This document shows positions 8,888-17,349 of a DNA stretch of 64,000 bases, piece after piece (the first letter of the stretch is position 1; every line of letters starts with the position of its first letter). The translations under genes were made by a program, and so were the position numbers. Source of the DNA: Shewanella sp. KX20019 (GTDB lineage: Bacteria > Pseudomonadota > Gammaproteobacteria > Enterobacterales > Shewanellaceae); contig NZ_CP068437.1 of NCBI RefSeq assembly GCF_016757755.1, positions 434,001 to 498,000 on the forward strand, given 5' to 3'. Below the pieces are notes generated by a model, which ran no database searches, was not told the DNA's origin, and saw nothing but the letters and a program-made list of their open reading frames with translations.

Positions 8888-10210
8888 ATGTTATTAAACA
8901 ATTTTATCGACCTTTTTCTAGATTCGGCTCCCTGGCTTTTATTGGGTCTATTATTGGCGGGCATGCTGAAGATGTTCGTGCCTATGGTTTGGATGCAAAA
9001 ACAGCTCGGTGGCCATGGTTTTAAAACCGTCGTTAAAGCGGCCGTACTCGGTGCGCCTTTGCCTTTATGTTCCTGCGGTGTAATTCCTGCGGCGGTCGGT
9101 TTGCGTCGTAGCGGTGCATCAAAGGCTGCGACCACGTCCTTTTTAGTCTCGACACCAGAAACTGGGGTTGACTCAGTGACTGTATCCTATGTGTTGCTTG
9201 GTCCGTTTATGGCGATTGTTAGGCCAATTGCGGCAGTCACTAGCGCGATCGTAGCAGGACTGTTAGTTGGACGTGATGACGATGATGGCAAGCCTGTGGC
9301 GGCACAAGCTAAGCCTGCAGAGAGTTCATCATGTTGCAGTAGCAAGACCACAGAGCCTAAAGCGGCTGTTAGCTCATGCTGTGCAAGCGAGAAGAAAGCA
9401 AGAGTAAGTATGAAGCCTGTTGCTGATAGCAGCGTTATGGCCATGCCGGTGAATGCTGCACCTTTGGATCTAGAACAAACGACAGAAGCTAAGCAATCTA
9501 GCTGCTGTAGCAGTAAAAAAACCGCAGCAATCAAAAAAGAAGCCGCATCATGTTGCAGCTCAAAGTCACCAGACTCTGCTGAAGCTGAAAGTTGCTGCGA
9601 GTCGACAAAAGATATTGCGACTGAATTAAAAGGCACTTCGGTTATTAGCCGTATCGGTAAAGGCCTACATTTCGCGGCAACCGATTTAGTGCGCGATACC
9701 ACAGTGTGGTTATTAGTCGGCTTGTTCTTTGCCGCCTTGGTACAGACTTATGTGCCTGGTGATTTTATGGCGAAGTGGGGGGATGGCATTTTAGCTATGC
9801 TAGTTATGGTGCTTATCTCTGTGCCTATGTATATCTGCGCCACGGCCTCAACACCTATCGCCGCAGGCTTACTGTTGGCTGGTGTTTCACCCGGCGCAGT
9901 ACTGGTCTTTATGTTAGCAGGCCCAGCCACCAACATTGCCACCTTAGGCGTGGTTACAAAAGAGCTTGGTAAACGCGCGTTATTTGGCTACTTGGGCGGT
10001 GTATTGGGCGTAGCTTTGGTCTCAGGTATTATCGTCAATTATTTGGTCGAAACCTTTGGTTTTGTGGTTATGCCGCAGATTGGCGAGCAGCATAACTTGT
10101 TGCCAGCGGCCATTGTTTACACTTCAGGTATCGTGCTGGCGATACTGATGTCAAAAGTCTTTTTAGACATGCTTCCCAAGAACTGGTGGCGTCGAGATTG
10201 CTGCTCATAA
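8888..10210 (+). CDS. SO_0444-family Cu/Zn efflux permease with cysteine-rich loop
   Basis: 440 aa permease of the DUF318/ArsP_1 group. Two membrane halves (about 8-127 and 255-435) carry PLCSCGVIP (about 59-67) and PMYICATASTP (about 313-323), conserved Cys/Pro motifs in the membrane. Between them is a hydrophilic, Ala/Lys/Ser-rich loop (about 128-250) with five di-cysteines at about 149, 164, 206, 222 and 236, most in the form SCCSSK; another CC lies at the C-terminus (RRDCCS). The loop probably binds metal before export. Cotranscribed with the MerR regulator (2 nt gap) and ended by a terminator at 10229. Family knowledge from Shewanella points to copper and zinc export. Confidence 0.9.
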   Translation: MLLNNFIDLFLDSAPWLLLGLLLAGMLKMFVPMVWMQKQLGGHGFKTVVKAAVLGAPLPLCSCGVIPAAVGLRRSGASKAATTSFLVSTPETGVDSVTVSYVLLGPFMAIVRPIAAVTSAIVAGLLVGRDDDDGKPVAAQAKPAESSSCCSSKTTEPKAAVSSCCASEKKARVSMKPVADSSVMAMPVNAAPLDLEQTTEAKQSSCCSSKKTAAIKKEAASCCSSKSPDSAEAESCCESTKDIATELKGTSVISRIGKGLHFAATDLVRDTTVWLLVGLFFAALVQTYVPGDFMAKWGDGILAMLVMVLISVPMYICATASTPIAAGLLLAGVSPGAVLVFMLAGPATNIATLGVVTKELGKRALFGYLGGVLGVALVSGIIVNYLVETFGFVVMPQIGEQHNLLPAAIVYTSGIVLAILMSKVFLDMLPKNWWRRDCCS

Positions 10211-10228
10211 GTCTTATTAGCAGCACAA

Positions 10229-10256
10229 GAAGGCACTCATTGAGTGCCTTTTTTTA
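10229..10256 (+). terminator. Rho-independent terminator after the metal exporter
   Basis: AGGCACTCA / TGAGTGCCT stem followed by seven T. The same stem sequence recurs in the terminator at 11461. Confidence 0.92.
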
Positions 10257-10364
10257 TGCTTATTTAGAAAGTAACAGACTATAACTGTATGGTAGAACTT
10301 AAATTAATAGACAATGACTGTACCTATCTTCAAGTCGGGTGGGTAAATATCGTAAGGATACATA

Positions 10365-11021
10365 ATGAATAAACTACTCACGCTGTTGCTATTGGCCTTT
10401 ATTGCTGTCGGTTGTGGTGACAATAACGCTGTTGATAGCAGTTCCGGTTACATTGAAGGGGTAAATTACCGGGTGCTGGCAACACCAATTGTGGCCGATA
10501 GCGGCCAGATCGAGGTGATGGAGTTCTTCTGGTATGGCTGCCCGCATTGCGAGACATTTGAACAGCCATTACATCAATGGCAAAAGACAATGCCTGAGGG
10601 CGCACTGCTAGTTCAATCTCCAGCGATATGGAATGAACCGATGAAGCTGCACGCCAAAGTCTTTTTTATTGTGCAAAATATGGCAAATCGTGAGCAGGTT
10701 CATGCTGCGCTATTCTCTGAAATCATGGAGTTACGCGAGGTAAGAGATCTTAATATTCAAACCGAAGCGCTGGCTAGCTTTTTAAAGGATTACGGCCTTA
10801 GTGATGCAGACTTTAAGCAGCAACTGTTGTCGGCTGAAATAGAGCAAAAGTTACAACGTGCAATAGAGCTTATGTCTCAATCTAAGATAGAGGGAACCCC
10901 ATCAATCTTAGTTAATGGCCGTTATTTAGTACTTAATAAGTCGGCAAAAACGGTTGAGCAGATAATGGATATTACCAGCTTCCTGGTAGATAAAGAGAAA
11001 GCTCGTATGGCAGCGCAGTAG
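10365..11021 (+). CDS. DsbA-like thiol:disulfide oxidoreductase, probable lipoprotein
   Basis: 218 aa. An N-terminal hydrophobic segment ends IAVGC (Cys 17), a slightly atypical lipobox suggesting lipid anchoring. The thioredoxin fold carries FFWYGCPHCETFE (CPHC at about 55-58), the DsbA active-site pair, and the cis-Pro segment IEGTPSILVNGRY (about 171-183). It should introduce disulfides in exported proteins. Most DsbA proteins are soluble, so the anchor is notable; DsbL/DsbA2-type lipoproteins are the closest idea. A DCC-family thiol protein begins 16 nt downstream. Confidence 0.88.
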   Translation: MNKLLTLLLLAFIAVGCGDNNAVDSSSGYIEGVNYRVLATPIVADSGQIEVMEFFWYGCPHCETFEQPLHQWQKTMPEGALLVQSPAIWNEPMKLHAKVFFIVQNMANREQVHAALFSEIMELREVRDLNIQTEALASFLKDYGLSDADFKQQLLSAEIEQKLQRAIELMSQSKIEGTPSILVNGRYLVLNKSAKTVEQIMDITSFLVDKEKARMAAQ

Positions 11022-11037
11022 CGTTAGGAATATTTCG

Positions 11038-11445
11038 GTGCAAGCACAGCCTGATATAATCATATTCGATGGTGTTTGTAATTTATGCCACGGTGCAGTT
11101 AATTTCGTGCTTGAACACGATAGTGCTGCACGCTTTGCGTTTGCGCCGCTGCAGTCTAATACTGGCAAAAAATATTTGTCTAAATACGGTGTAACTGAAG
11201 TGGCTTTAGATAGCGTGATACTGATAAAGGCCGATCAATGTTATTTAAGAAGTGATGCTGCCATCGAAATCGCCAAGTCACTTGATGCGCCTTGGCGGTT
11301 GTTACGTTTTAGCCGTTTTCTGCCGAGAATAATACGTGATGGACTTTATAATGCGCTGGCAAAACGTCGTTATTCATTATTTGGCACTAGAGCCGTCTGC
11401 TTATTGCCGAGTGCGGAAGTCAATAAACGGTTTATTGGAGATTAA
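11038..11445 (+). CDS. DCC-family thiol-disulfide oxidoreductase (DUF393)
   Basis: 135 aa from a GTG start. The hallmark DGVCNLCHGAV is at residues 10-20, giving DxxCxxC, and the RxAxFxPLQS segment follows. The family is predicted to act in thiol-disulfide chemistry, but its substrates are unknown. No signal peptide, so cytoplasmic. It is probably transcribed with the DsbA-like gene and is followed by a terminator at 11461. Confidence 0.85.
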   Translation: MQAQPDIIIFDGVCNLCHGAVNFVLEHDSAARFAFAPLQSNTGKKYLSKYGVTEVALDSVILIKADQCYLRSDAAIEIAKSLDAPWRLLRFSRFLPRIIRDGLYNALAKRRYSLFGTRAVCLLPSAEVNKRFIGD

Positions 11446-11460
11446 TAATAAAACTCCAAT

Positions 11461-11489
11461 AAAAAAGGCACTCAATGAGTGCCTTTTTT
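11461..11489 (+). terminator. Rho-independent terminator
   Basis: AAAAAAGGCACTCA / TGAGTGCCTTTTTT: a strong stem with an A tract before and T tract after, so it may stop transcripts from both strands (the yebC-like gene converges here). Confidence 0.92.
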
Positions 11490-11517
11490 ATGTATTCTAC
11501 ACCTTACTAGAGGCAAA

Positions 11518-12252
11518 TTATGCTTCTTCTGGTAACTCGGCATTGTGGTAAATGTTTTGCACATCATCACAATCTTCAAGCGCTGCATAGAACTGCTCAA
11601 ACTGTTCAATCTCTTCAGCATCGGTGATTTTGGTCATGGTCTGTGGTACGAAAGTAATCTCTTCCATAACATAATCAGTATCAGCAGGCAGTTCAGCTGT
11701 TAATGCGGTTTTAACTTTAAAGAATTCAGTGTGCGGTGCGTAAACGCTGATCATGCCGTCATCCAGTTCAACGTCAGTAACATCAACGTCAGCCATAATG
11801 AGCATTTCAAGAATAGCATCTTCATCGTCGCCCGCAAACACGAATACAGCTTGATGATCGAACATGTGGCCTGCAGTACCTGGGCCACCTAGTTTGGCAT
11901 GGTTCTTAACGAATGCTTGACGCACTTGAGTAAAGGTACGCTTACCGTTATCGGTTAGGCAATCTGCAATGACCATACAACCACCAGGACCAAAACCCTC
12001 GTAACGTGCAGATTCATAATCTTCACCGCCACCGCCACGAGCCTTCTCAATCGCACGCTCAATAACGTGAGCTGGAACTTGATCTTTTTTAGCCTTGGAG
12101 ATCATTTGGCGTAACGCTAAGTTACCTTCAGGATCGAAACCACCATTTTTAGCACAAACGTAGAGCTCTTTTCCGTATCTAGAATAGATTTTTGTTTTCT
12201 GCCCAGCGGTTTTCGCCATGGATTCTTTCTTGTTTTGGTATGCTCTGCCCAT
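11518..12252 (-). CDS. YebC/PmpR-family protein
   Basis: 244 aa from the ATG at 12252 (GAGAAG 7 nt upstream); a GTG five codons earlier is less likely. DUF28 family: MGRAYQNKKESMAKTAGQKTKIYSRYGKE at the start, GGGGEDYESARYEGFGPGG in the middle and the acidic ALEDCDDVQNIYHN near the end. The MGRAYQNKKESM type differs from classical YebC (MAGHSKW) and is closer to YeeN-like paralogues. Members have been described as transcription factors and, more recently, as helpers of translation through proline-rich stretches; which applies here is unknown. Confidence 0.9.
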   Translation of the reverse strand: MGRAYQNKKESMAKTAGQKTKIYSRYGKELYVCAKNGGFDPEGNLALRQMISKAKKDQVPAHVIERAIEKARGGGGEDYESARYEGFGPGGCMVIADCLTDNGKRTFTQVRQAFVKNHAKLGGPGTAGHMFDHQAVFVFAGDDEDAILEMLIMADVDVTDVELDDGMISVYAPHTEFFKVKTALTAELPADTDYVMEEITFVPQTMTKITDAEEIEQFEQFYAALEDCDDVQNIYHNAELPEEA

Positions 12253-12387
12253 CTTGATTCTTCTCACTAAGCTTTAAAAATTGCCAGCAATGTTAGCAGC
12301 TTTATTTACACAAATCAGTCGTAGGCCTTTAAAAATACTAAACAGGACCCATAAATCTGTTTGATTGGTCGTCGGCTTAGGCTTGCT

Positions 12388-12915
12388 TTAGCCTTGAAAC
12401 AGTACTTGGTTGTTGAAATGCACCTGACGAGCAGCCATCACCGCTGCTGTTATTCTCATCGCTTGATCAATTGCGGCGTCACTTTGTCCCAGCGTCTTTA
12501 AGCTCATAGTATGACTTTTAAAACAGGCATAGCCACCATTAATCATTGACACCGCTATGCATGCATAGTGGTAATCGACTTCATTTTCGACGGCAATATC
12601 CGCAAAAGATCTAAACTTTAGAGATTCTAAATTGCCCCCCGCATGGACATCAACAAACTGTCTGCTGAAAAAATAAGGGTTGGTCACCGACATACGGCTA
12701 ATGGCGTATTGTATTTCACGTTTGGCTTCGGGGCTTAAGTCGCCCACGATGAATTGCACTTGTTTAACGACATCCCAGTCTCTACACGCCAGTGCAGCAG
12801 CCCATGCGGCAGTTTTTATAGATGATGAGGCGAGATGGTTTTCACTGATTAATACCGATTTAAGCAGTAGACGTTGATCTTCTGACTCATCGGGAAATTG
12901 AACAAAAGTAGACAT
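12388..12915 (-). CDS. AhpD/carboxymuconolactone decarboxylase-like protein with one Cys
   Basis: 175 aa from the ATG at 12915 (GGAAGA upstream). The all-helical AhpD-like fold is suggested by the C-terminal half: EVDYHYACIAVSMINGGYACFKSHT. In peroxidase-active members the motif is CxxCxxxH; here the first Cys position is Gly (GYACFKSH), leaving one Cys and the His. Peroxidase activity through a disulfide is therefore doubtful. It stands alone on its strand, upstream of the yebC-like gene by 136 nt. Confidence 0.7.
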   Translation of the reverse strand: MSTFVQFPDESEDQRLLLKSVLISENHLASSSIKTAAWAAALACRDWDVVKQVQFIVGDLSPEAKREIQYAISRMSVTNPYFFSRQFVDVHAGGNLESLKFRSFADIAVENEVDYHYACIAVSMINGGYACFKSHTMSLKTLGQSDAAIDQAMRITAAVMAARQVHFNNQVLFQG

Positions 12916-13039
12916 AGCGATCTTCCAATAGTGAGATAAGTCTTTGAATGATTTTAGTTCACTAGCAAATATGTTGCATGAGCAGATTATGCGCTTTTGC
13001 GTGCTATCTTTAATCAAGCGAAATATAGAGGGAACTGCA

Positions 13040-13688
13040 ATGTCTACAGCTAAAAAAGGGCCATCAATAGGCGCTGTTGAGTGGTGTGATTTAACAGTAC
13101 AAGATGCATCGAGGGTAAAAGATTTTTATTGTGATGTTATACCCGTTCTACTTCAAAGTGCATGTTTCAGAGCAGCCTGAGCGAATTCAATTCTAGGCGT
13201 ATTGTTGTAATAATGGTGGTTCCCTTATAAGACAATTCAACACCGAAGTGGAGTCGCTCGGGCGCTCCCGTAGGGTGGGTTTAAAAGTGATTTATACTGC
13301 GTTATCGACCTTGGTAATAGGCCTGCTATTGCACAGCAGTCTCAGCCTTGTCTAAAACACTTTTAATTCCCACTGAATTCTGCATCTTGAGGTAGAAAGG
13401 GTATAGGCTGGGAGTCGGCGCAGGTCTCTATGGGGTTATGATGATTTCAATATCACCTTGCCTAACGGTGGTGAAACGGTCACAGGTATCTGTCACGCTC
13501 GCGGTGGTAATAGCGATTTACCGCCGCAGTGGTTGATGTATGTCCGCGTCGCTAATGTTGCTGACAGTGCTAAGAGATGTGTCGCCTTAGGAGGGGAAGT
13601 GATTGAAGGTCCCCGCGTCATGGCGGGTTGCCAATTTTGTGTAATTAAAGACCCCGAAGGCGCCGTACTAGCCCTGCTATCTGATTAG
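13040..13688 (+). pseudogene. VOC (glyoxalase/bleomycin-resistance) gene broken by a MITE and a frameshift
   Basis: The 5' part (13040-13137) encodes MSTAKKGPSIGAVEWCDLTV...FYCDV, the first beta-strand module of a VOC protein. The 3' part (13406-13688) encodes the rest, including GYDDFNITLPNGG and ending IKDPEGAVLALLSD, the usual C-terminal strand. Between them is a 268 bp MITE. Removing it with one TATA copy restores DVIGWESAQVSMG in frame, but a further frameshift (about two bases missing) near 13433 separates this from GYDDF. Two lesions make a functional product very unlikely. The original protein would have been about 125 aa, function unknown. Confidence 0.88.
13138..13405. mobile_element. 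MITE copy 1 inserted in the VOC gene
   Basis: 268 bp non-coding element bounded by TATA on both sides. Its ends are inverted repeats of about 32 bp: left begins TATACCCGTTCTACTTCAA, and the right end read on the other strand begins TATACCCTTTCTACCTCAA, both continuing through GCA to TTCAG. Internal CAATTCTAGGCG, GCGTTATCGA and ATTCCCACTGAA are shared with the copy at 32936. No transposase is encoded, so movement needs one in trans. The empty site is readable from the gene it interrupts, consistent with insertion at TA/TATA. Confidence 0.88.
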
Positions 13689-13708
13689 TACCTGTTATCT
13701 GGCGAGTA

Positions 13709-14620
13709 TTAGTCCAACACAAAATGCGCCATAACCGCTTCAATAGTGTGTGTGACGAGTAACGGCGGTTGCCTACCAAAATCATGCACGGCGTACACCG
13801 TATTTATTGGACATTGGTAATTGGGCAACAACATGGTTAATTGCCCTTGTCGCTCTGCTTGTTTAAATATAAATTCAGGCAGTAGTGAGACTCCTAAACC
13901 GGCTTTGGCTAACGCACAAACAGCTGAGGAGTTGTCGGTAAATCGATTAGCCATAAAGTCGAGCTGTTTCAACGCCACGGCACTGCTGAGCTTCTTATCA
14001 ATTAATGGTGCTACTTGATGACTTATTGCGCCTTTCTGCCAAGAGTTAGTGATGTAATCTAATGATTGCCACTGCTGCGCATCAATGTTCGTTTGATGCC
14101 GTAGGATATAGCTTGGGCTGGCACATATGACATCTCTGAAATGACCAATTTGACGCTGGATTAAATTACTGGATGGCAGTTTACCCACTCGGATCACTAG
14201 ATCAACATCATCACTGAGCAGATCAACACGTTGATCTGCAACTGTAATGGTAGGACGCACCAGTGGATTCTCATTACATAGCTGGCTAATTGCAGGCGCG
14301 ATAATTGAGCCAATTAATGCATGGGGCGCACTAATCCTGATTGCTCCTGCAAGTATTCCACCAGTATCACGGGCTTCACGCCAAGCAACTTGGGATATGT
14401 CTGCCATCTGTTTACAGCGTTTATAGAAGTCAGCTCCGGCGGGCGTGAGTTGTTGTTTACGTGTGGTGCGATGCAGCAGCTGTACGCCAATGGCGACTTC
14501 GAGGCTTTTCAAATGATGGCTAACAACGGACTTAGAGAGTACTAGATTATCGGCAGCCGCGCTAATCGAGCCAGCATCCACTATCTGTTTGAATATCGCC
14601 ATATGGCGCAAATGATCCAT
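13709..14620 (-). CDS. LysR-family transcriptional regulator
   Basis: 303 aa, standard LTTR length. The N-terminal HTH (GSISAAADNLVLSKSVVSHHLKSLE, about 17-41) is followed by the ligand-binding domain from about 90. It is convergent with the broken VOC gene and divergent from the SnoaL-like gene at 14741, whose promoter lies in the 120 bp shared gap; regulation of that gene is the natural guess. The effector is unknown. Confidence 0.9.
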   Translation of the reverse strand: MDHLRHMAIFKQIVDAGSISAAADNLVLSKSVVSHHLKSLEVAIGVQLLHRTTRKQQLTPAGADFYKRCKQMADISQVAWREARDTGGILAGAIRISAPHALIGSIIAPAISQLCNENPLVRPTITVADQRVDLLSDDVDLVIRVGKLPSSNLIQRQIGHFRDVICASPSYILRHQTNIDAQQWQSLDYITNSWQKGAISHQVAPLIDKKLSSAVALKQLDFMANRFTDNSSAVCALAKAGLGVSLLPEFIFKQAERQGQLTMLLPNYQCPINTVYAVHDFGRQPPLLVTHTIEAVMAHFVLD

Positions 14621-14740
14621 AGCCCCTCTCTATTGTTCTGTTTAGTCGAACAGTGATTGCAATATTACCTAGGTTATCAACGCAAATGTTCACTGTAAAC
14701 TGAGGCTAACTATTTATGATAAAGATCTGGGAGCGACATT

Positions 14741-15106
14741 ATGTCAGCCACATTATTAAACGCAGTTAAGCTAGCAAGTGAAGCATGGAAAAATGGTTTT
14801 AATAGCCAAGATGCAAAGCAGTGCGCTGCTCAATACGAGGCTAATGCAATTATGAATGCACGGCCTTTCGGTGAGTTTGTTGGCAGAGAAGCGATTGAAG
14901 CTTTTTGGCAAAACCTGATCAATGAAGGTTTCAGTAGTGTTGAGTATATTGAGCCACAATTTAGTGTCGTTGATGACAGCAGCGTATTATTAACCTCTTC
15001 TTGGAAGATGAATAAGGCCCATGGCGTTATTCATAAAGAGTTGTGGGTACTGCAAGATGATGGTTCTGCAAAACTGTCAGATGATGACTTTGAGGTATTA
15101 GGTTAA
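14741..15106 (+). CDS. SnoaL/NTF2-like protein
   Basis: 121 aa. Predicted alpha+beta NTF2-like cone fold: N-terminal helix LASEAWKNGFNSQDAKQCAAQYE, then ANAIMNARPFGEFVGREAIEAFWQNLI, typical of SnoaL/DUF4440 proteins, then beta strands ending LWVLQDDGSAKLSDDDFEVL. No signal peptide. These proteins are small isomerases, hydrolases or binding modules, and the substrate is not predictable. Divergent from a LysR gene that probably controls it. GGGAG precedes the ATG. Confidence 0.75.
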   Translation: MSATLLNAVKLASEAWKNGFNSQDAKQCAAQYEANAIMNARPFGEFVGREAIEAFWQNLINEGFSSVEYIEPQFSVVDDSSVLLTSSWKMNKAHGVIHKELWVLQDDGSAKLSDDDFEVLG

Positions 15107-15128
15107 AGACTTTTGGCGATCAACAAAG

Positions 15129-15153
15129 CCGGCAATGTGTGTCGGTTTTTTTT
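15129..15153 (+). terminator. Rho-independent terminator after the SnoaL-like gene
   Basis: CCGGCA / TGTCGG stem with one G-T pair and a run of eight T. The remaining 278 bp to the next gene are AT-rich, presumably its promoter; I see no convincing FNR, CRP or ArcA site there. Confidence 0.75.
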
Positions 15154-15431
15154 GTATAGCGACTGCTAATCTAGTTAGCTTTACCGAACTGGGTACGGTA
15201 TTTTAATTTTATTATTTACTGATGCGTGTTGCTCTAACTTATTGAGATTAATCGTAATATTAAAATAACATTAAATGAATCCCGTATATAAATTGCTCTT
15301 TTTATTTTTGTGATGGGTGATGAAAAGGCTTTATGTTAATGGGGAATAATTCACAAATTGAATGTTAAAACATCATTACTGTATCTACGGGGGAGTAAAG
15401 ATCACACCTAAATAATGATTTTGGAGTGATG

Positions 15432-17267
15432 ATGAAGCGCTTTAACAAATGTGGGGTCGCCTTAATTGTAGCGGCAGCTTTTAGTTTAACAGCTTGTAGT
15501 GATGGCAAAGATGGTAACGACGGTGAAGATGGCACCAGTCCATTGCCACCCGTTGTAGAGGTATCTGCAGCGACTAATGTAGAAATGATAGCGCACACCC
15601 TCGAAGAGGGAGCAATCAAATTTGAGTTTGAAATTACTAACGAAGAAGGGTTACTGATTTCAGGCTTGAAAAATGTCAGCGCCGAAATGGCGGCATTGAC
15701 AGAAAAAGGTATTGCTCGTAGTCGCCCTGATTACGAAGGCACCATAGTAGGTGGCAGTGCGAACCAAGCAACAGATGGTGCTAACTTAACTATGACAGAC
15801 AATGGCCGCTATGAGTTTTACGCGCCAATGCCAGCTATTGATGCTAGTAGTGAAGGGATCATTCGTATCGCCGTGGGTGGTGGTGACAATATTGCTAAGT
15901 CTCGCTATATCGTTGTTGATAAAACCGAAGGGCTGCACACAAGCTCAACGGCAACCTGCCAAGGTTGTCACGTAGATTACGCCGCGTCTAACTTAAAGCA
16001 CCCTAGCTACACTGCAATTAATACCGATGGTGAAACTGATCTCGTCGCAGGTTGCATGGTTTGTCATGGCAATGTGGTACGGGATGATGGCGGTTATGCT
16101 CGTAATTCAATGCAAAAGATTGGTCACATCAATCATCAAAAGTTTGAAAAAGATTTCGAACCCGCTAATTGCTATACCTGTCATGCAGAACCTGTAACTA
16201 AAGTAAATAGTATGGCTACTTGTACCGATTGTCATGACGCTGCAGGTGTCGGTTCAACGGCTGTGGCGATGACGTATAGTGGCTTTAGTGAGTCTGATGA
16301 TGTGCGCTTATTTCATAAGAAAGTGATGGAAAAGGCGCAAGTTAGAGATGAGCATTCATCAACTGTTTCGGCACCTTACATGAGTGCTGACGGTGGCTAT
16401 TGTACTGATATAGCGCTGTTTAAAGGGGAAGAGCAACTTAATCTTGAAACCTTGCTAGCAGACGGTACCCTATCTTATTTAGGTGCTTATCTACATGGGT
16501 ATGATAATGCCTCGATTGTTGGTCGTGCAGCCAGAACCAGTACAACAACTTTTGATGCCAATGGCACCGCTGCAGTCTGTTTTGCCACCCTTGATGCTAC
16601 ATTCCCTGAGCTAATGGCGAGTTCTCGTGTCACCTTTAACTTCGGTGCTGATGCAAGTTATGAGGGAGTTACGCTTCATGGCTATTCTGACATGATGTCT
16701 GGTGAGTTGTATGAGCGTCGCCACAGCGTTACTGTTGAAAGCTGCAGTACATGCCATAACAATGAGACTAACTACCATAAAAACGGCAGTTATAGTGATG
16801 GCGGCTTAGGTTGTGTTGCTTGCCATAACAACGGTCAAGATCGCAGCTCTAAGAACTCTGCAGCGGGCTTTGGCCCGATGGTACACAGCATGCATTGGGG
16901 TATAGGTAGTTCAGCTGTCACTGGTGAACCTAACTCGGCGACCAAGCTAAACGCTGAGAACTGTGTTGCTTGTCATGCTGAAGGCATTGATCTAAATGCT
17001 GTACCAAACCAATACATGCTATCGAAAGCCTTTAATGGTGGGACGAATGGTGTAGCAACGAGTCCAATTACGGCAAACTGTTTTGCTTGTCACAATGACG
17101 ATAGTGCCTTGAATCATATGAAGTCTAACGGTGGTGAACTTAATATTCCAGTCGATGTTACTGGTGATTGGTATAGCCAAGGAACGTCAGAATCTTGTGC
17201 GACCTGTCATGCTGAAGGTCGTTCATACGGTATTGAAAACTACCATGTATTTGAGCGTAAGGAGTAA
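15432..17267 (+). CDS. OmcA/MtrC-like outer-membrane multihaem c-type cytochrome with nine haem motifs
   Basis: 611 aa from the ATG with GGAG 5 nt upstream (two earlier in-frame starts exist). Lipobox LTAC (Cys 22), so a lipoprotein, probably on the cell surface. An N-terminal beta domain (to about 165) is followed by a haem domain with CXXCH at about 176, 208, 247 and 264, a haem-free middle domain (about 270-430, Cys 324 and 383), then a second haem domain with CXXCH at about 438, 461, 511, 550 and 589. The beta-haem-beta-haem order is that of MtrC/OmcA, which have ten haems; here the first haem domain has four. No mtrA/mtrB partner is adjacent. Likely role: extracellular or outer-membrane electron transfer. 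Confidence 0.87.
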   Translation: MKRFNKCGVALIVAAAFSLTACSDGKDGNDGEDGTSPLPPVVEVSAATNVEMIAHTLEEGAIKFEFEITNEEGLLISGLKNVSAEMAALTEKGIARSRPDYEGTIVGGSANQATDGANLTMTDNGRYEFYAPMPAIDASSEGIIRIAVGGGDNIAKSRYIVVDKTEGLHTSSTATCQGCHVDYAASNLKHPSYTAINTDGETDLVAGCMVCHGNVVRDDGGYARNSMQKIGHINHQKFEKDFEPANCYTCHAEPVTKVNSMATCTDCHDAAGVGSTAVAMTYSGFSESDDVRLFHKKVMEKAQVRDEHSSTVSAPYMSADGGYCTDIALFKGEEQLNLETLLADGTLSYLGAYLHGYDNASIVGRAARTSTTTFDANGTAAVCFATLDATFPELMASSRVTFNFGADASYEGVTLHGYSDMMSGELYERRHSVTVESCSTCHNNETNYHKNGSYSDGGLGCVACHNNGQDRSSKNSAAGFGPMVHSMHWGIGSSAVTGEPNSATKLNAENCVACHAEGIDLNAVPNQYMLSKAFNGGTNGVATSPITANCFACHNDDSALNHMKSNGGELNIPVDVTGDWYSQGTSESCATCHAEGRSYGIENYHVFERKE

Positions 17268-17317
17268 AAAAGTAAGGGTTAGTATCTCCCTGCAACGAGC
17301 TAACCCATGACTTTTTT

Positions 17318-17344
17318 AGGGCTCTTTATTTAAGAGCCTTTTTT
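17318..17344. terminator. Bidirectional terminator between cytochrome and LysR genes
   Basis: AGGGCTCTT / AAGAGCCTTTTTT stem with a TATTT loop between two convergent genes. A second inverted repeat (GGGTTAG / CTAACCC) lies just upstream. Confidence 0.85.
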
Positions 17345-17349
17345 CATCT

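Noticed and set aside
9187..9702. 171-codon open frame antisense to the exporter gene
   Set aside because: It is a shadow of the Ser/Cys/Ala-rich loop of the exporter; no start signals, and its Leu/Ser/Ala repeat composition mirrors the sense repeats.
12940..13017. N-terminal extension of the AhpD-like protein
   Set aside because: The in-frame extension to 13017 is not homologous-looking, while the ATG at 12915 has GGAAGA upstream.
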